The translations under genes and the position numbers were made by a program. A DNA stretch of 64,000 bases, from the NCBI RefSeq assembly GCF_007830175.1, contig NZ_VLKH01000007.1, positions 1-64,000 of the forward strand. Direction: 5' to 3'. The notes under the pieces are model-generated. The model did not search any database. It saw nothing but the letters and a program-made list of their open reading frames with translations, and was not told the origin of the DNA. Every line of letters starts with the position of its first letter. Positions within the stretch are counted from its first letter, which is position 1. Positions 35,502 to 44,348 of this stretch are shown here, piece by piece. The DNA is from Sedimentibacter saalensis (lineage in GTDB: Bacteria; Bacillota; Clostridia; Tissierellales; Sedimentibacteraceae).

Positions 35502-35530
35502 TTTACAAATCAACATATATATGATAGAAT
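35502..35530 (+). promoter_or_regulatory. nhaC promoter
   Basis: TTTACA (35502-35507), a 17-base spacer and TAGAAT (35525-35530), giving a leader of about 185 bases. Confidence 0.6.
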
Positions 35531-35536
35531 TACATT

Positions 35537-35721
35537 GCAAGTAAAACGTATTCTTTTCATTTGGGCGATGAAAATAACGTTTTATTAAAATCATTCTGCA
35601 CAGTGGAATTTTATGAATAAAGGGATAACGTTATTATTGGGTTTTTTTTATGTATTGGGTGAATAGTCCTTTTGTGAATATATTCAACATGTGCATACCA
35701 AATTTTTTATGGAGGAGTATT
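35537..35721 (+). promoter_or_regulatory. Structured leader of nhaC
   Basis: AAACGT (about 35547) pairs with ACGTTT (about 35577), with TTTTCAT/ATGAAAA continuing the stem. A second segment with ATAACGTTAT (35624-35633) is followed by GGG and eight T at about 35641-35648. ATAACGTT occurs in both halves, so mutually exclusive foldings are possible. No known riboswitch was identified. Confidence 0.4.
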
Positions 35722-37212
35722 ATGAGTAAAGATCCAAAACAAAAGAAGGTACCGTCATTAGGAGTTTCAATTATTCCGGTAGCAGTAACAGTTGGTCTAT
35801 TAGCCTTTTCTATAATAGTATACGGAGCAGATGTTCATATACCTATTATAATTGGAGCAATTGTTGCAGCAGCAATAGCAATATTTACATTAGGTTTTAC
35901 ATGGAAAGAAATTGAAGAAGGTATTGTTGAATCAATAGGAAGCACAATGCAGGCAATTTTAATTCTTGCAATAATTGGCGTGTTAATTGGTACTTGGATT
36001 TCAGGCGGCATTGTTCCTACATTAATTTATTACGGTTTGCAAGTATTGTCACCAACATTCTTCCTTGCTGCATCTGTTATACTATGCAGTATAGTATCTC
36101 TGGCAACCGGAAGTTCGTGGACAACTGCAGGTACTGTTGGGGTTGCTCTTATAGGAGTTGGCCAAGGTCTTGGAATATCGCTTCCATTGGCAGCAGGAGC
36201 CATAATTTCAGGAGCTTATTTCGGAGATAAAATTTCTCCGTTGTCTGACACAACAAACCTTGCACCTGCAATGGCAGGAGCATCATTGTTTGATCACATC
36301 AAACACATGCTTTACACAACAAGCGTATCATACGGAATAACTTTTGTTATATTCCTTGTTATAGGATTGCAGTACAGAGGAAAACAACTGGATGTTACTG
36401 AAATTAACGGAATTTTGGCAGCAATTGAAAGTATTTATACTATCAATCCGATTTTATTGTTGATACCGGTTATAGTAATTGTAATGGTAGCAATGAAAGT
36501 TCCTGCAATTCCAGGTCTTATAATAGGTTGTATACTTGGAGGTATTGCAACTGTATATCAAGGCGGAGACTTTGGTTATATACTGGATGTTGCTAACTAT
36601 GGTACAGTAGCTGAATCAGGCCATGCAATGGTTGATGAACTGTTGACAAACGGCGGTCTCCAGAACATGATGTGGACAATTTCTTTGATTATGTGTGCTT
36701 TGACATTTGGCGGCGTTCTGGAAAAAACAGGTATGATGGCTGTAATAGCTAACAAACTTTTAGGATTTGCTAAGAGCACAGGTTCATTGGTTCTTATAAC
36801 AGCACTTACTTGCTTGTTTGTAAACATTCTTTGCGGAGATCAATATCTTGCATTGGCATTGCCAGGAAAAATGTACAAAGATACTTACCATGAAAGAGGA
36901 TTGGCACCTAGAAACTTATCACGTACTCTTGAAGACTCAGGTACTGTAACTTCAGCACTTGTTCCTTGGAACACTTGCGGTGCTACAATGTCTACATTCC
37001 TGGGAGTACCGACATTGTCATATATGTTCTATGCATTCTTCAATATTTTGAGCCCAATAGTAACAGTTGTATTTGCTTTCCTTGGAATTTCTATAATGAC
37101 ATTGGAAGAAGATCCGGCTGCTCCTGAATATGTTCGTCCTATGAAATTGAAGAAATCTCCAAAAGAGCTTATGGAAATTCAGGAAAGATATTTGAAAATG
37201 AACAATATTTAA
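35722..37212 (+). CDS. nhaC: Na+/H+ antiporter, NhaC family
   Basis: A 496-residue membrane protein with about 11-12 hydrophobic segments that exchanges Na+ for H+. Family landmarks are TGSSWTTAGTVGVALIGVGQG, GAYFGDKISPLSDTTNLAPA and the C-terminal CGDQYLALALPGKMYKD with LVPWNTCGATM. GGAGGAG precedes the ATG at 35722; the earlier in-frame ATG at 35650 lies in the leader. It is monocistronic with a long structured leader and a strong terminator. Confidence 0.92.
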   Translation: MSKDPKQKKVPSLGVSIIPVAVTVGLLAFSIIVYGADVHIPIIIGAIVAAAIAIFTLGFTWKEIEEGIVESIGSTMQAILILAIIGVLIGTWISGGIVPTLIYYGLQVLSPTFFLAASVILCSIVSLATGSSWTTAGTVGVALIGVGQGLGISLPLAAGAIISGAYFGDKISPLSDTTNLAPAMAGASLFDHIKHMLYTTSVSYGITFVIFLVIGLQYRGKQLDVTEINGILAAIESIYTINPILLLIPVIVIVMVAMKVPAIPGLIIGCILGGIATVYQGGDFGYILDVANYGTVAESGHAMVDELLTNGGLQNMMWTISLIMCALTFGGVLEKTGMMAVIANKLLGFAKSTGSLVLITALTCLFVNILCGDQYLALALPGKMYKDTYHERGLAPRNLSRTLEDSGTVTSALVPWNTCGATMSTFLGVPTLSYMFYAFFNILSPIVTVVFAFLGISIMTLEEDPAAPEYVRPMKLKKSPKELMEIQERYLKMNNI

Positions 37213-37240
37213 TCTTTCCCTGACAAAAAATTAAATAAAT

Positions 37241-37271
37241 AAAAAAACCTCATTTTAAATGAGGTTTTTTT
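37241..37271 (+). terminator. Terminator of nhaC
   Basis: AAAAAACCTCATTT and AAATGAGGTTTTTTT form the stem and T run. Confidence 0.85.
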
Positions 37272-37352
37272 ACAGTATAATTGACAATACAACTTTTTAT
37301 GTTTATTATGAATATCAATAATCTATGAAAAAATGTTACCAGGAGTGAAGAT

Positions 37353-39437
37353 ATGGATTTTCAGCTCAAGTATGTCAAAGAACTTGCAAGTCTTAAAGAA
37401 AACGAAGATAATATTGAAATTTTCAGGAAAGAAGCAATGAAATATCTGTCGAGCAACCTGGAAGAATTCAAAAAAATAAGTGATGGCTTAATGATTTTTT
37501 CTGAAGAAAATAAACTCTATAAGGTAAATGCATGGGCTTACTACTACCAGGGCTGGTATAATTTCGATACTACTCATTACGATAAGGCTGTCACAAGTTT
37601 TTTGAAATCATATGAAATATTTAACAACATTGTAGATAAAGAAGGTATTGTATATGCATGCAACGGATTGACCAATGTCTACTGTCAGATAGGGCAGTTA
37701 AATCTAGCCAATGAATGGGGACTGAAGGGAATAACAATTGCAGAAGAAATAAACAACAAAAGTGCACTCATAACACTACTGTTAAACACAGGAATAAATT
37801 ACATTCAAATGCAGCATTTTGATAAGGCAAAGGAAATATTCAACTCTATGGAACTCATGTATGACCTTTCTGATCAGCAGCGGGTGGCATGTCTTTTGGC
37901 CATGGCTGAAATAGAAATACATATTGGAGATTCTATGAAATCTCTATCATATATTGAAGAAGCATCAAAGGCTGAAGAAAAATCACATTTAATTACTGAT
38001 ATGAGCGAAATTCATAAGCTTAAAGGAATGGCTTATAAAAAGCTTATGGAATATGATATAGCAGAAAATGAATTTGTGATGGCCTGTAATTATGCAGAAC
38101 AGCAAAATCTTACTTATGAAAGATGCAGCGCCATGGTTGAATGGGCCAACCTTTGCGTAAATGTGGGAAGAAAGCAGGAAGCCATTGAAAAACTAAACGA
38201 AGTTGCTTACATATGTTCTTCAAAAGATATAAATGTTCTTCTTAAGGAAATTTATTTTAAATTATATAAAATATACAAAGAACTTAAATTGATAGAAAAT
38301 GCTCTTGAGTTCTTAGAGAAATACAAGCTTATAGATGACGAAATGTACAATTATGAACAAAACCAGCTGATTGCAAAAGTGAGTATCAAGAATGCAAGAA
38401 GAGAAGTCGAACAATACAAGTCACTTTATGACAGGACTGAACTCCTGTCAACCATTGGTCAGAAAATAATTTCAAATTTAAATATAAATTCAATTATAGA
38501 TATAATAAATGATGAGATAAACAAGCTTATTGAAACAGATTATTTCGGAATTGCAGTATATGACAAGGAAAAAGATCAGATAAGCTACCACTTTGCAGGG
38601 ATGGATGAGAAGCTGTTTGAAACTGTGCAGTTCTCAAAGGTAGATTATTCAACATTTGCAGGATACTGCATTAAAACAAAACGTGATATCATTTTAGGAA
38701 ATGTAAGCAAGGAATACAAAAAATTCACCAGCGTCTTTCCAAGAAGCCTTGATGGGATTGATGAGTCAAAGCTTAAATCCATGATATACACACCCATGAT
38801 TATTAATGACAAAGTTGTAGGAGCAATGACCGTTCAAAGCATGAAAGAAAACTCCTATGATAAAAACGACCTTAACATGTTGAAAATTCTTGCCAATTAT
38901 ACAGCCATAGCCATTGAAAATGCTATTTCTTACAAGAAGGTTGAAGAAATAGCCACATATGACCAGCTGACAAGATTTTTGAGCAAGCATGAAATTGTTA
39001 AGCTTGGCAAACTTATTTATGATAAATGTAAAGATAATAAAATTAAATTCAGTGCTGTAATGATTGATGTGGATAATTTCAAGATTATAAATGATACATA
39101 CGGTCATATATATGGTGACAAGGCAATAAGCCTGTTATCGGAAACAATTACAAAAAGTATCAGAAATACTGACTACATAGGACGTTATGGAGGAGACGAG
39201 TTTTTGCTCATATGTCCTGATGCAGGAGAACATGAAGCGTTTGAAGTTGCTGAACGCATAAGGAAAAACGTAGAAAACAGTATTTTTTCAATTGGAGAAG
39301 GTATTAATATGTCTCTTACCATAAGCCTTGGTGTGCATCAGTGCTCAGACTGCGACTCATCATTTGACGATGTTATAAACAGGGCGGACAAGAATCTTTA
39401 TTATGCCAAAGGAAGCAACAAGAACAAGGTGGTATAA
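37353..39437 (+). CDS. TPR-GAF-GGDEF diguanylate cyclase
   Basis: A 694-residue cytoplasmic signalling protein. TPR-like repeats fill residues about 40-330 (WAYYYQGWYNFDTTHYDKAVTSF and similar), a coiled stretch follows at about 340-370, then a GAF domain (about 375-530), and a GGDEF domain from about 540 with the intact active site RYGGDEF. Immediately before it RNTD fits the RxxD product-inhibition site. It should make cyclic di-GMP in response to a ligand or partner bound by the TPR/GAF part. It stands between two terminators and could feed the c-di-GMP riboswitch at 24.8 kb. Confidence 0.9.
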   Translation: MDFQLKYVKELASLKENEDNIEIFRKEAMKYLSSNLEEFKKISDGLMIFSEENKLYKVNAWAYYYQGWYNFDTTHYDKAVTSFLKSYEIFNNIVDKEGIVYACNGLTNVYCQIGQLNLANEWGLKGITIAEEINNKSALITLLLNTGINYIQMQHFDKAKEIFNSMELMYDLSDQQRVACLLAMAEIEIHIGDSMKSLSYIEEASKAEEKSHLITDMSEIHKLKGMAYKKLMEYDIAENEFVMACNYAEQQNLTYERCSAMVEWANLCVNVGRKQEAIEKLNEVAYICSSKDINVLLKEIYFKLYKIYKELKLIENALEFLEKYKLIDDEMYNYEQNQLIAKVSIKNARREVEQYKSLYDRTELLSTIGQKIISNLNINSIIDIINDEINKLIETDYFGIAVYDKEKDQISYHFAGMDEKLFETVQFSKVDYSTFAGYCIKTKRDIILGNVSKEYKKFTSVFPRSLDGIDESKLKSMIYTPMIINDKVVGAMTVQSMKENSYDKNDLNMLKILANYTAIAIENAISYKKVEEIATYDQLTRFLSKHEIVKLGKLIYDKCKDNKIKFSAVMIDVDNFKIINDTYGHIYGDKAISLLSETITKSIRNTDYIGRYGGDEFLLICPDAGEHEAFEVAERIRKNVENSIFSIGEGINMSLTISLGVHQCSDCDSSFDDVINRADKNLYYAKGSNKNKVV

Positions 39438-39454
39438 GCAATTAAAAAGTTATG

Positions 39455-39481
39455 TTCCGGCAAACAGCCGGAATTTTTTTT
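39455..39481 (+). terminator. Terminator of the GGDEF gene
   Basis: TTCCGGC (39455-39461), loop AAACA, GCCGGAA (39467-39473), then eight T. Confidence 0.9.
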
Positions 39482-39500
39482 GCAATAAATAGTCTGTAAT

Positions 39501-39517
39501 TTTACATAGTTTTTACA
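39501..39517 (+). promoter_or_regulatory. Pho box upstream of pstS
   Basis: Two TTTACA repeats at 39501 and 39512, 11 bp apart, lie 31 bases before a -10 TATATT at 39549-39554. This is the expected site for the response regulator encoded in the same cluster, and has the same geometry as the repeats upstream of arsC. Confidence 0.65.
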
Positions 39518-39588
39518 TTGTTGCGGTTTTTTTTTTACTCTGTGGGTATATATTAAGCACAGGTAAAAATTGAGTAAAGGAGTATGCA

Positions 39589-40467
39589 ATGAAAAGAAGA
39601 AAAACTCTAGGTTTTTTAGTTTCAATTTCTGTTTTATCAATTGCTGCTGCAGGGTGTTCAAAAGGACAATCTATGGAAGAGTTCAACTTCGATAAAGAAA
39701 TTACGGTTGTTGCAAGAGATGCCGCATCCGGAACAAGGGGAGCTTTTCATGAAATAATGAAAATAAAAGTGAAAGCGGACGGAACAGAAACAGATAATCT
39801 GGCTGTTGGTGCTCTTGAATTTGACGGCACAGATAAGGTGGTGACTGCCGTAGAAGGAGACAAACATGCCATAGGCTACATTTCTGTTGGATCTTTGAGC
39901 GATAGAGTTAAGACTGCCAGAATAAACGGAGCTGATCCAACAGAAGAAAATATTAAAAACGGGTCCTATGTAGTGTCAAGACCATTTTTGCTGGTGACAA
40001 AAGAAAATAAAACTGAGCTGGTGGATGATTTTATAAAGTTTGTATCTTCATCAAGAGGTCAGACAATTGCAAAAGAGATGAAATACATTCCGGGAGCTGA
40101 AGCTGAAGAGGAATATACTGCATCTGGACTTAAGGGAACAATCAAGGTTGCCGGGTCAACATCCGTGACTCCTCTGATGGAAAAACTCCAGGAAGATTAC
40201 AAATCTTTGAACCCAGATGTTACGTTTGAAATGCAGTCAAATGGTTCATCACAGGGAATCAAGGCAGCAATTGACGGTTCCTACGACATAGGAATGAGCT
40301 CAAGGGAGCTTAAGGAAGATGAAGCTATAAGTTTAAAAAGGCATGTGCTGGCAATTGACGGAATTGCTGTAATACTTAACAAGAATAATCCCATAAGTGA
40401 TTTGTCATCGGAAGAAATCACAGAAATTTACACAGGAAAAATAACATCCTGGAGGCAGGTGAAATAA
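39589..40467 (+). CDS. pstS: Phosphate ABC transporter substrate-binding lipoprotein, circularly permuted order
   Basis: A 292-residue lipoprotein (signal ending in lipobox AAAGC, Cys23) that captures phosphate outside the cell. The order of halves is reversed relative to classical PstS. VVARDAASGTRGAFHE, IGYISVGSLSD and SRPFLLVTKE, usually C-terminal, come first. GTIKVAGSTSVTPLMEKL, DIGMSSRELKEDE and IAVILNKNNPISDLSSEEI, usually N-terminal, come last. Phosphate-binding motifs of both halves are kept. GGAG lies before the ATG; its TAA overlaps the pstC ATG region. First gene of the phosphate operon. Confidence 0.9.
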   Translation: MKRRKTLGFLVSISVLSIAAAGCSKGQSMEEFNFDKEITVVARDAASGTRGAFHEIMKIKVKADGTETDNLAVGALEFDGTDKVVTAVEGDKHAIGYISVGSLSDRVKTARINGADPTEENIKNGSYVVSRPFLLVTKENKTELVDDFIKFVSSSRGQTIAKEMKYIPGAEAEEEYTASGLKGTIKVAGSTSVTPLMEKLQEDYKSLNPDVTFEMQSNGSSQGIKAAIDGSYDIGMSSRELKEDEAISLKRHVLAIDGIAVILNKNNPISDLSSEEITEIYTGKITSWRQVK

Positions 40468-41348
40468 TGGAAAATGCAAAAAAATCAAAATTTAACGACA
40501 CTGTTATGCAGTCAGTTTTCTTCATGTCTGCTTTTGTGTCAGTGCTGGCTGTAATTGCCATCAGTTTGTTTCTGTTTTTAAGGGGAATACCGGCAATAGC
40601 AGAAATAGGATTCATGGATTTTGTTTTCAGCGAAAAATGGGGACCTGTAAATACACCGGCATCCTATGGAATTTTATCCATGATAGTGGGAAGTATTTAT
40701 GTAACAGCAGGTGCAATTGTAATAGGTGTTCCTGTAGGATTAATGTGTGCTGTTTTTCTGGCAGAGTTTTGCCCGGAGAGTATTTATAAAATTGTAAAGC
40801 CTGCTGTCAATCTGCTTGCAGGAATTCCATCAATCATTTATGGTTTTTTCGGAATGCAGATTGTTGTTCCCTTTGTAAGAGACAACATAGGAGGTAACGG
40901 CTACAGCATATTGTCTGCTGCCATTATTCTTGGGATAATGATTTTGCCTACAATAATATCAATAAGCGAATCTTCCATAAGAGCAGTACCGGAAAGCTAC
41001 AAGGAAGGATCTTTCGGCCTTGGAGCCACAAAAGAAGAAACAATATTTAAGGTTGTGGTACCTGCAGCAAAATCAGGTGTTCTTACAGCAATTATATTGG
41101 GAATAGGTAGAGCGGTTGGTGAAACAATGGCTGTTGTAATGGTTGCAGGAAACGCAGTAATGCCTCTAGATAAAATAGCAATTTTAAAACCTATCAGAAC
41201 ACTTACAACAAATATTGTTACGGAAATGAGTTATGCTTCGGGACTTCATGAATCATCACTTATAGCAACTGGCGTGGTTTTGTTCGTGTTCATAGTAATA
41301 CTAAATGCCTCCCTAAGTTTAATAAAATCCAGATCATCGAGAAATTAA
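40467..41348 (+). CDS. pstC: Phosphate ABC transporter permease PstC
   Basis: A 293-residue inner-membrane permease with six membrane segments. The binding-protein-dependent transport signature is EGSFGLGATKEETIFKVVVP. LLAGIPSIIYGFFGMQ is typical of PstC. The ATG overlaps the last base of the pstS stop, with GGAGG about 12 bases upstream. Works with PstA, PstB and PstS in high-affinity phosphate uptake, which is also the usual entry route for arsenate. Confidence 0.94.
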   Translation: MENAKKSKFNDTVMQSVFFMSAFVSVLAVIAISLFLFLRGIPAIAEIGFMDFVFSEKWGPVNTPASYGILSMIVGSIYVTAGAIVIGVPVGLMCAVFLAEFCPESIYKIVKPAVNLLAGIPSIIYGFFGMQIVVPFVRDNIGGNGYSILSAAIILGIMILPTIISISESSIRAVPESYKEGSFGLGATKEETIFKVVVPAAKSGVLTAIILGIGRAVGETMAVVMVAGNAVMPLDKIAILKPIRTLTTNIVTEMSYASGLHESSLIATGVVLFVFIVILNASLSLIKSRSSRN

Positions 41349-41357
41349 GGAGGAATC

Positions 41358-42236
41358 ATGGAAAATACAGCTCTGGAAAAAAGCGTTCTAAATAAAAGAA
41401 AAACAAAGTCTCTGATTCTAAGGTCTCTTGTTTGGCTTTGCGGAATATTGACAGTGGGAATTCTTGCATATATACTGTTGTTTATACTAGTTAGAGGAAT
41501 TCCAAACATAAACATGGAATTTCTTTTCGGAGAATACAATTCTGAATCGCTGTCAGCATTCTCTTCAATTGTGACAACTGTGGAAATGATAGTGATTTCC
41601 CTTGTCATTGCAGTTCCTGTTGGAGTATTTTGTGCAATATATTTACATGAGTACTCAAAGAGAGGAAATAAGGCAGTTAAGGTTATCAGACTTGCTGTAG
41701 ACACTCTGGCAGGAATACCGTCCATTGTGTACGGATTGTTTGGAATGATATTCTTCGTGAACATTCTCGGTCTAAGAGCATCAGTATTGTCAGGGGTGCT
41801 TACTATATCAATAATGATACTTCCTGTAATCATAAGCTCATCAGAGGAAGCCATAAAGTCTGTTCCGGACATGTATCGTGAAGGAAGTCTGGGCCTTGGA
41901 GCAACAAGGCTTAGGACTGTGTTTTCAATAGTTCTTCCCACAGCAATGCCTGGAATTTTATCAGGGGTTATCCTGGCAATAGGAAGAATTGTGGGTGAAA
42001 CTGCTGCGCTAATATTTACAAGCGGAACAAATGTACTTGAAAATCCTACTCTGGATGTTATGGCATCTCAAAGAACACTTGCAATTCATATGTACATGCT
42101 GGCAAGTGAAGGTCTGCCGCATTCAAAGGACATGGCATTTGCAACAGGAGCAATACTTATCATAATTGTATTTTTAGTAAATTTTGCCGCAACAAAGCTT
42201 GCAGGCAGAATAGGGAGGCTGAACAATGGAAAATAA
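41358..42236 (+). CDS. pstA: Phosphate ABC transporter permease PstA
   Basis: A 292-residue permease, paralogous to PstC, with six membrane segments. [15 protein letters not shown] and the ABC-coupling loop [20 protein letters not shown] are clear. AAGGAGG precedes the ATG; the gene follows pstC by 9 bases and overlaps pstB by 11 bases. Confidence 0.94.
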   Translation: MENTALEKSVLNKRKTKSLILRSLVWLCGILTVGILAYILLFILVRGIPNINMEFLFGEYNSESLSAFSSIVTTVEMIVISLVIAVPVGVFCAIYLHEYSKRGNKAVKVIRLAVDTLAGIPSIVYGLFGMIFFVNILGLRASVLSGVLTISIMILPVIISSSEEAIKSVPDMYREGSLGLGATRLRTVFSIVLPTAMPGILSGVILAIGRIVGETAALIFTSGTNVLENPTLDVMASQRTLAIHMYMLASEGLPHSKDMAFATGAILIIIVFLVNFAATKLAGRIGRLNNGK

Positions 42237-42984
42237 AGAAAAAATGAAAATAGAAAATATAAATTTATATTACGGAGAATTTCAGGCTCTGAAAAATATA
42301 AACATGAATATTAATGAAAATGAAATTACTGCTTTCATAGGTCCTTCTGGCTGTGGCAAGTCAACTCTTTTAAAATCCTTAAACCGCATGAATGACCTGG
42401 TTGAAGGAGTGAAAATAGAAGGAAAAATTCTGCTGGACAATGTGGACATATACAAGGACATGGATGCAACAGTTCTCAGAAAAAGAGTTGGGATGGTTTT
42501 TCAAAAGCCTAATCCATTCCCCATGAGTATTTACGACAATGTGGCATATGGGCCAAGGACACACGGCATCAAACAAAAGTCAAGGCTGGATGAAATTGTT
42601 GAACAAAGCCTTCGTTCAGCAGCTATGTGGGATGAAGTGAAAGACAGACTTAAAAAAAGTGCGCTGGGAATGTCCGGAGGACAGCAGCAGAGGCTTTGCA
42701 TAGCCAGAGCATTTTCCGTGAACCCGGAGGTGATTCTTCTTGATGAACCAACATCTGCATTAGATCCGATTTCTACAATGAAAATAGAAGATTTACTTGT
42801 TGAAATCAAGAATAATTACACAATCATCATTGTAACTCACAACATGCAGCAGGCAACAAGAGTTTCAGACAAGACTGCATTTTTCCTGCACGGGGAAGTT
42901 GTTGAGTTCAATGAAACAGAAAAACTGTTCTCAATGCCTAAAAACAAAAAAACAGAAGATTATATAACCGGAAGATTCGGCTAA
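42226..42984 (+). CDS. pstB: Phosphate ABC transporter ATPase PstB
   Basis: A 252-residue ATPase. Walker [11 protein letters not shown]-loop [24 protein letters not shown] signature [16 protein letters not shown] and Walker [15 protein letters not shown] are all intact. GGGAGG lies ahead of the ATG within the end of pstA. Energises the PstCA pore and, with PhoU, signals phosphate sufficiency to the sensor kinase encoded downstream. Confidence 0.96.
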   Translation: MENKEKMKIENINLYYGEFQALKNINMNINENEITAFIGPSGCGKSTLLKSLNRMNDLVEGVKIEGKILLDNVDIYKDMDATVLRKRVGMVFQKPNPFPMSIYDNVAYGPRTHGIKQKSRLDEIVEQSLRSAAMWDEVKDRLKKSALGMSGGQQQRLCIARAFSVNPEVILLDEPTSALDPISTMKIEDLLVEIKNNYTIIIVTHNMQQATRVSDKTAFFLHGEVVEFNETEKLFSMPKNKKTEDYITGRFG

Positions 42985-42997
42985 TAGGAGGTATAAT

Positions 42998-43645
42998 ATG
43001 AGAAATAAATTTGATCATGAGCTTGAAAATTTGAACCTGGAACTGATTAAAATGGGAAGCCTCATTGAAAATGCAATTGAACTTAGCACCAGATCTCTTT
43101 TGGAGCAAGATTTGGAGCTTGTTGGCAAGGTTAATGAGCTTGAAATTGAAATTGATGAAATGGAAAAAACAATTGAAAGTCATTGTCTTAAACTTTTGCT
43201 CCAGCAGCAGCCTGTGGCTTCTGACCTTAGGATAATCAGCACTGCTCTAAAAATGATTACGGACATGGAACGCATAGGGGACAACGCTGAAGACATTGCA
43301 GAAATAGCAAGATTTATGGTTAACCAGAAGTTTATAAAGGATCTTGTTCATATACCTCAGATGGCTGAAGCCACCATCAGCATGGTGACAAGAAGCGTTG
43401 ATGCCTTTGTAAACAAAGACAGAAAGCTTGCTGAAGAAGTGTGTGCATATGATGACATAGTTGACAATTTGTTTCAGGTTGTAAAAAAGGAACTCATAGA
43501 AAAAATTCAGGAAAATACAGAAAACGGAGAACAAGCAATTGACCTCCTCATGATTGCAAAATATTTTGAAAGAATAGGCGATCATGCTGAAAATATAGCT
43601 GAATGGGTTATATTTTCAATTACAGGAGAACATAAACCAAAGTAG
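42998..43645 (+). CDS. phoU: Phosphate transport system regulator PhoU
   Basis: A 215-residue protein made of two three-helix bundles. The duplicated metal-binding segments are TALKMITDMERIGDNAEDIAE and AKYFERIGDHAENIAEWVIF. It links PstB to the kinase and keeps the phosphate regulon off when phosphate is plentiful. AGGAGG precedes the ATG; 13 bases after pstB and 7 bases before the response regulator. Confidence 0.95.
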   Translation: MRNKFDHELENLNLELIKMGSLIENAIELSTRSLLEQDLELVGKVNELEIEIDEMEKTIESHCLKLLLQQQPVASDLRIISTALKMITDMERIGDNAEDIAEIARFMVNQKFIKDLVHIPQMAEATISMVTRSVDAFVNKDRKLAEEVCAYDDIVDNLFQVVKKELIEKIQENTENGEQAIDLLMIAKYFERIGDHAENIAEWVIFSITGEHKPK

Positions 43646-43652
43646 GTGAGTT

Positions 43653-44348
43653 ATGAAGACTATTTATTGTGTTGAAGATGACGCGGGAATAAGAGAGCTC
43701 ATAACACTGGCTCTTTCAGCAGCTGATTTTGAGGTGTACGGTTTTGAAGATGCAAAAGGATTTTATGATGAAATTAAAAAGAAAATTCCAGACTTGGTAT
43801 TGCTTGATTTGATGCTTCCTAAAGTTGACGGCATGACGATTCTAAGAGACATGAAAAAAGAAATGGACTACAAAGACATACCTGTGATAATTCTTACAGC
43901 AAAATCAATGGAACTTGACAAGGTCAGGGGACTTGAATCAGGAGCAGATGATTTTATAACGAAACCTTTTGGTGTTCTTGAACTGCTGGCAAGGGTGAAG
44001 GCAGTATTGAGGCGTTACGGAAAAAACGGTCAAAACGGCAGTGAAACTGATATCACGGAATACAACGGGCTCATACTTGATTACCAGAAGAGAAATTTAA
44101 GCTACAACGGTACTTCAATATCATTGACATTCAAGGAATTTGAACTGTTGCATTTCTTAATGCTCAACAAGGGAATTGTTCTTTCAAGAGATAAAATCCT
44201 CCAGGAAATATGGGGATATGATTATGAGGGCGAAACACGGACTGTGGATATGCACATAAAAACCATCAGGCAGAAACTTGAAAGTGCAGGGTGCATTAAT
44301 TTCATATCCACCGTTAGGAGTGCAGGATATAAATTGGAGGAACAGTGA
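43653..44348 (+). CDS. phoP: Response regulator, PhoB/PhoP type (OmpR family)
   Basis: A 231-residue regulator with a receiver domain (acidic pocket VEDD, phospho-acceptor in LVLLDLMLPKVDG, Lys in FITKPF) and a C-terminal winged helix (LTFKEFELLHFLMLNKGIVLSRDKILQEIWGYDYEGETRTVDMHI). Clustering with pst, phoU and a PAS-type kinase identifies it as the phosphate response regulator. Its expected binding sites are the 11-bp-phased TTTACA repeats at 39501 and possibly at 1103. Confidence 0.9.
   Translation: MKTIYCVEDDAGIRELITLALSAADFEVYGFEDAKGFYDEIKKKIPDLVLLDLMLPKVDGMTILRDMKKEMDYKDIPVIILTAKSMELDKVRGLESGADDFITKPFGVLELLARVKAVLRRYGKNGQNGSETDITEYNGLILDYQKRNLSYNGTSISLTFKEFELLHFLMLNKGIVLSRDKILQEIWGYDYEGETRTVDMHIKTIRQKLESAGCINFISTVRSAGYKLEEQ

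Noticed and set aside
35537..35721. Known Na+ or Li+ riboswitch before nhaC
   Set aside because: I could not match the conserved blocks of those aptamers by eye, so I report only an unidentified structured leader.
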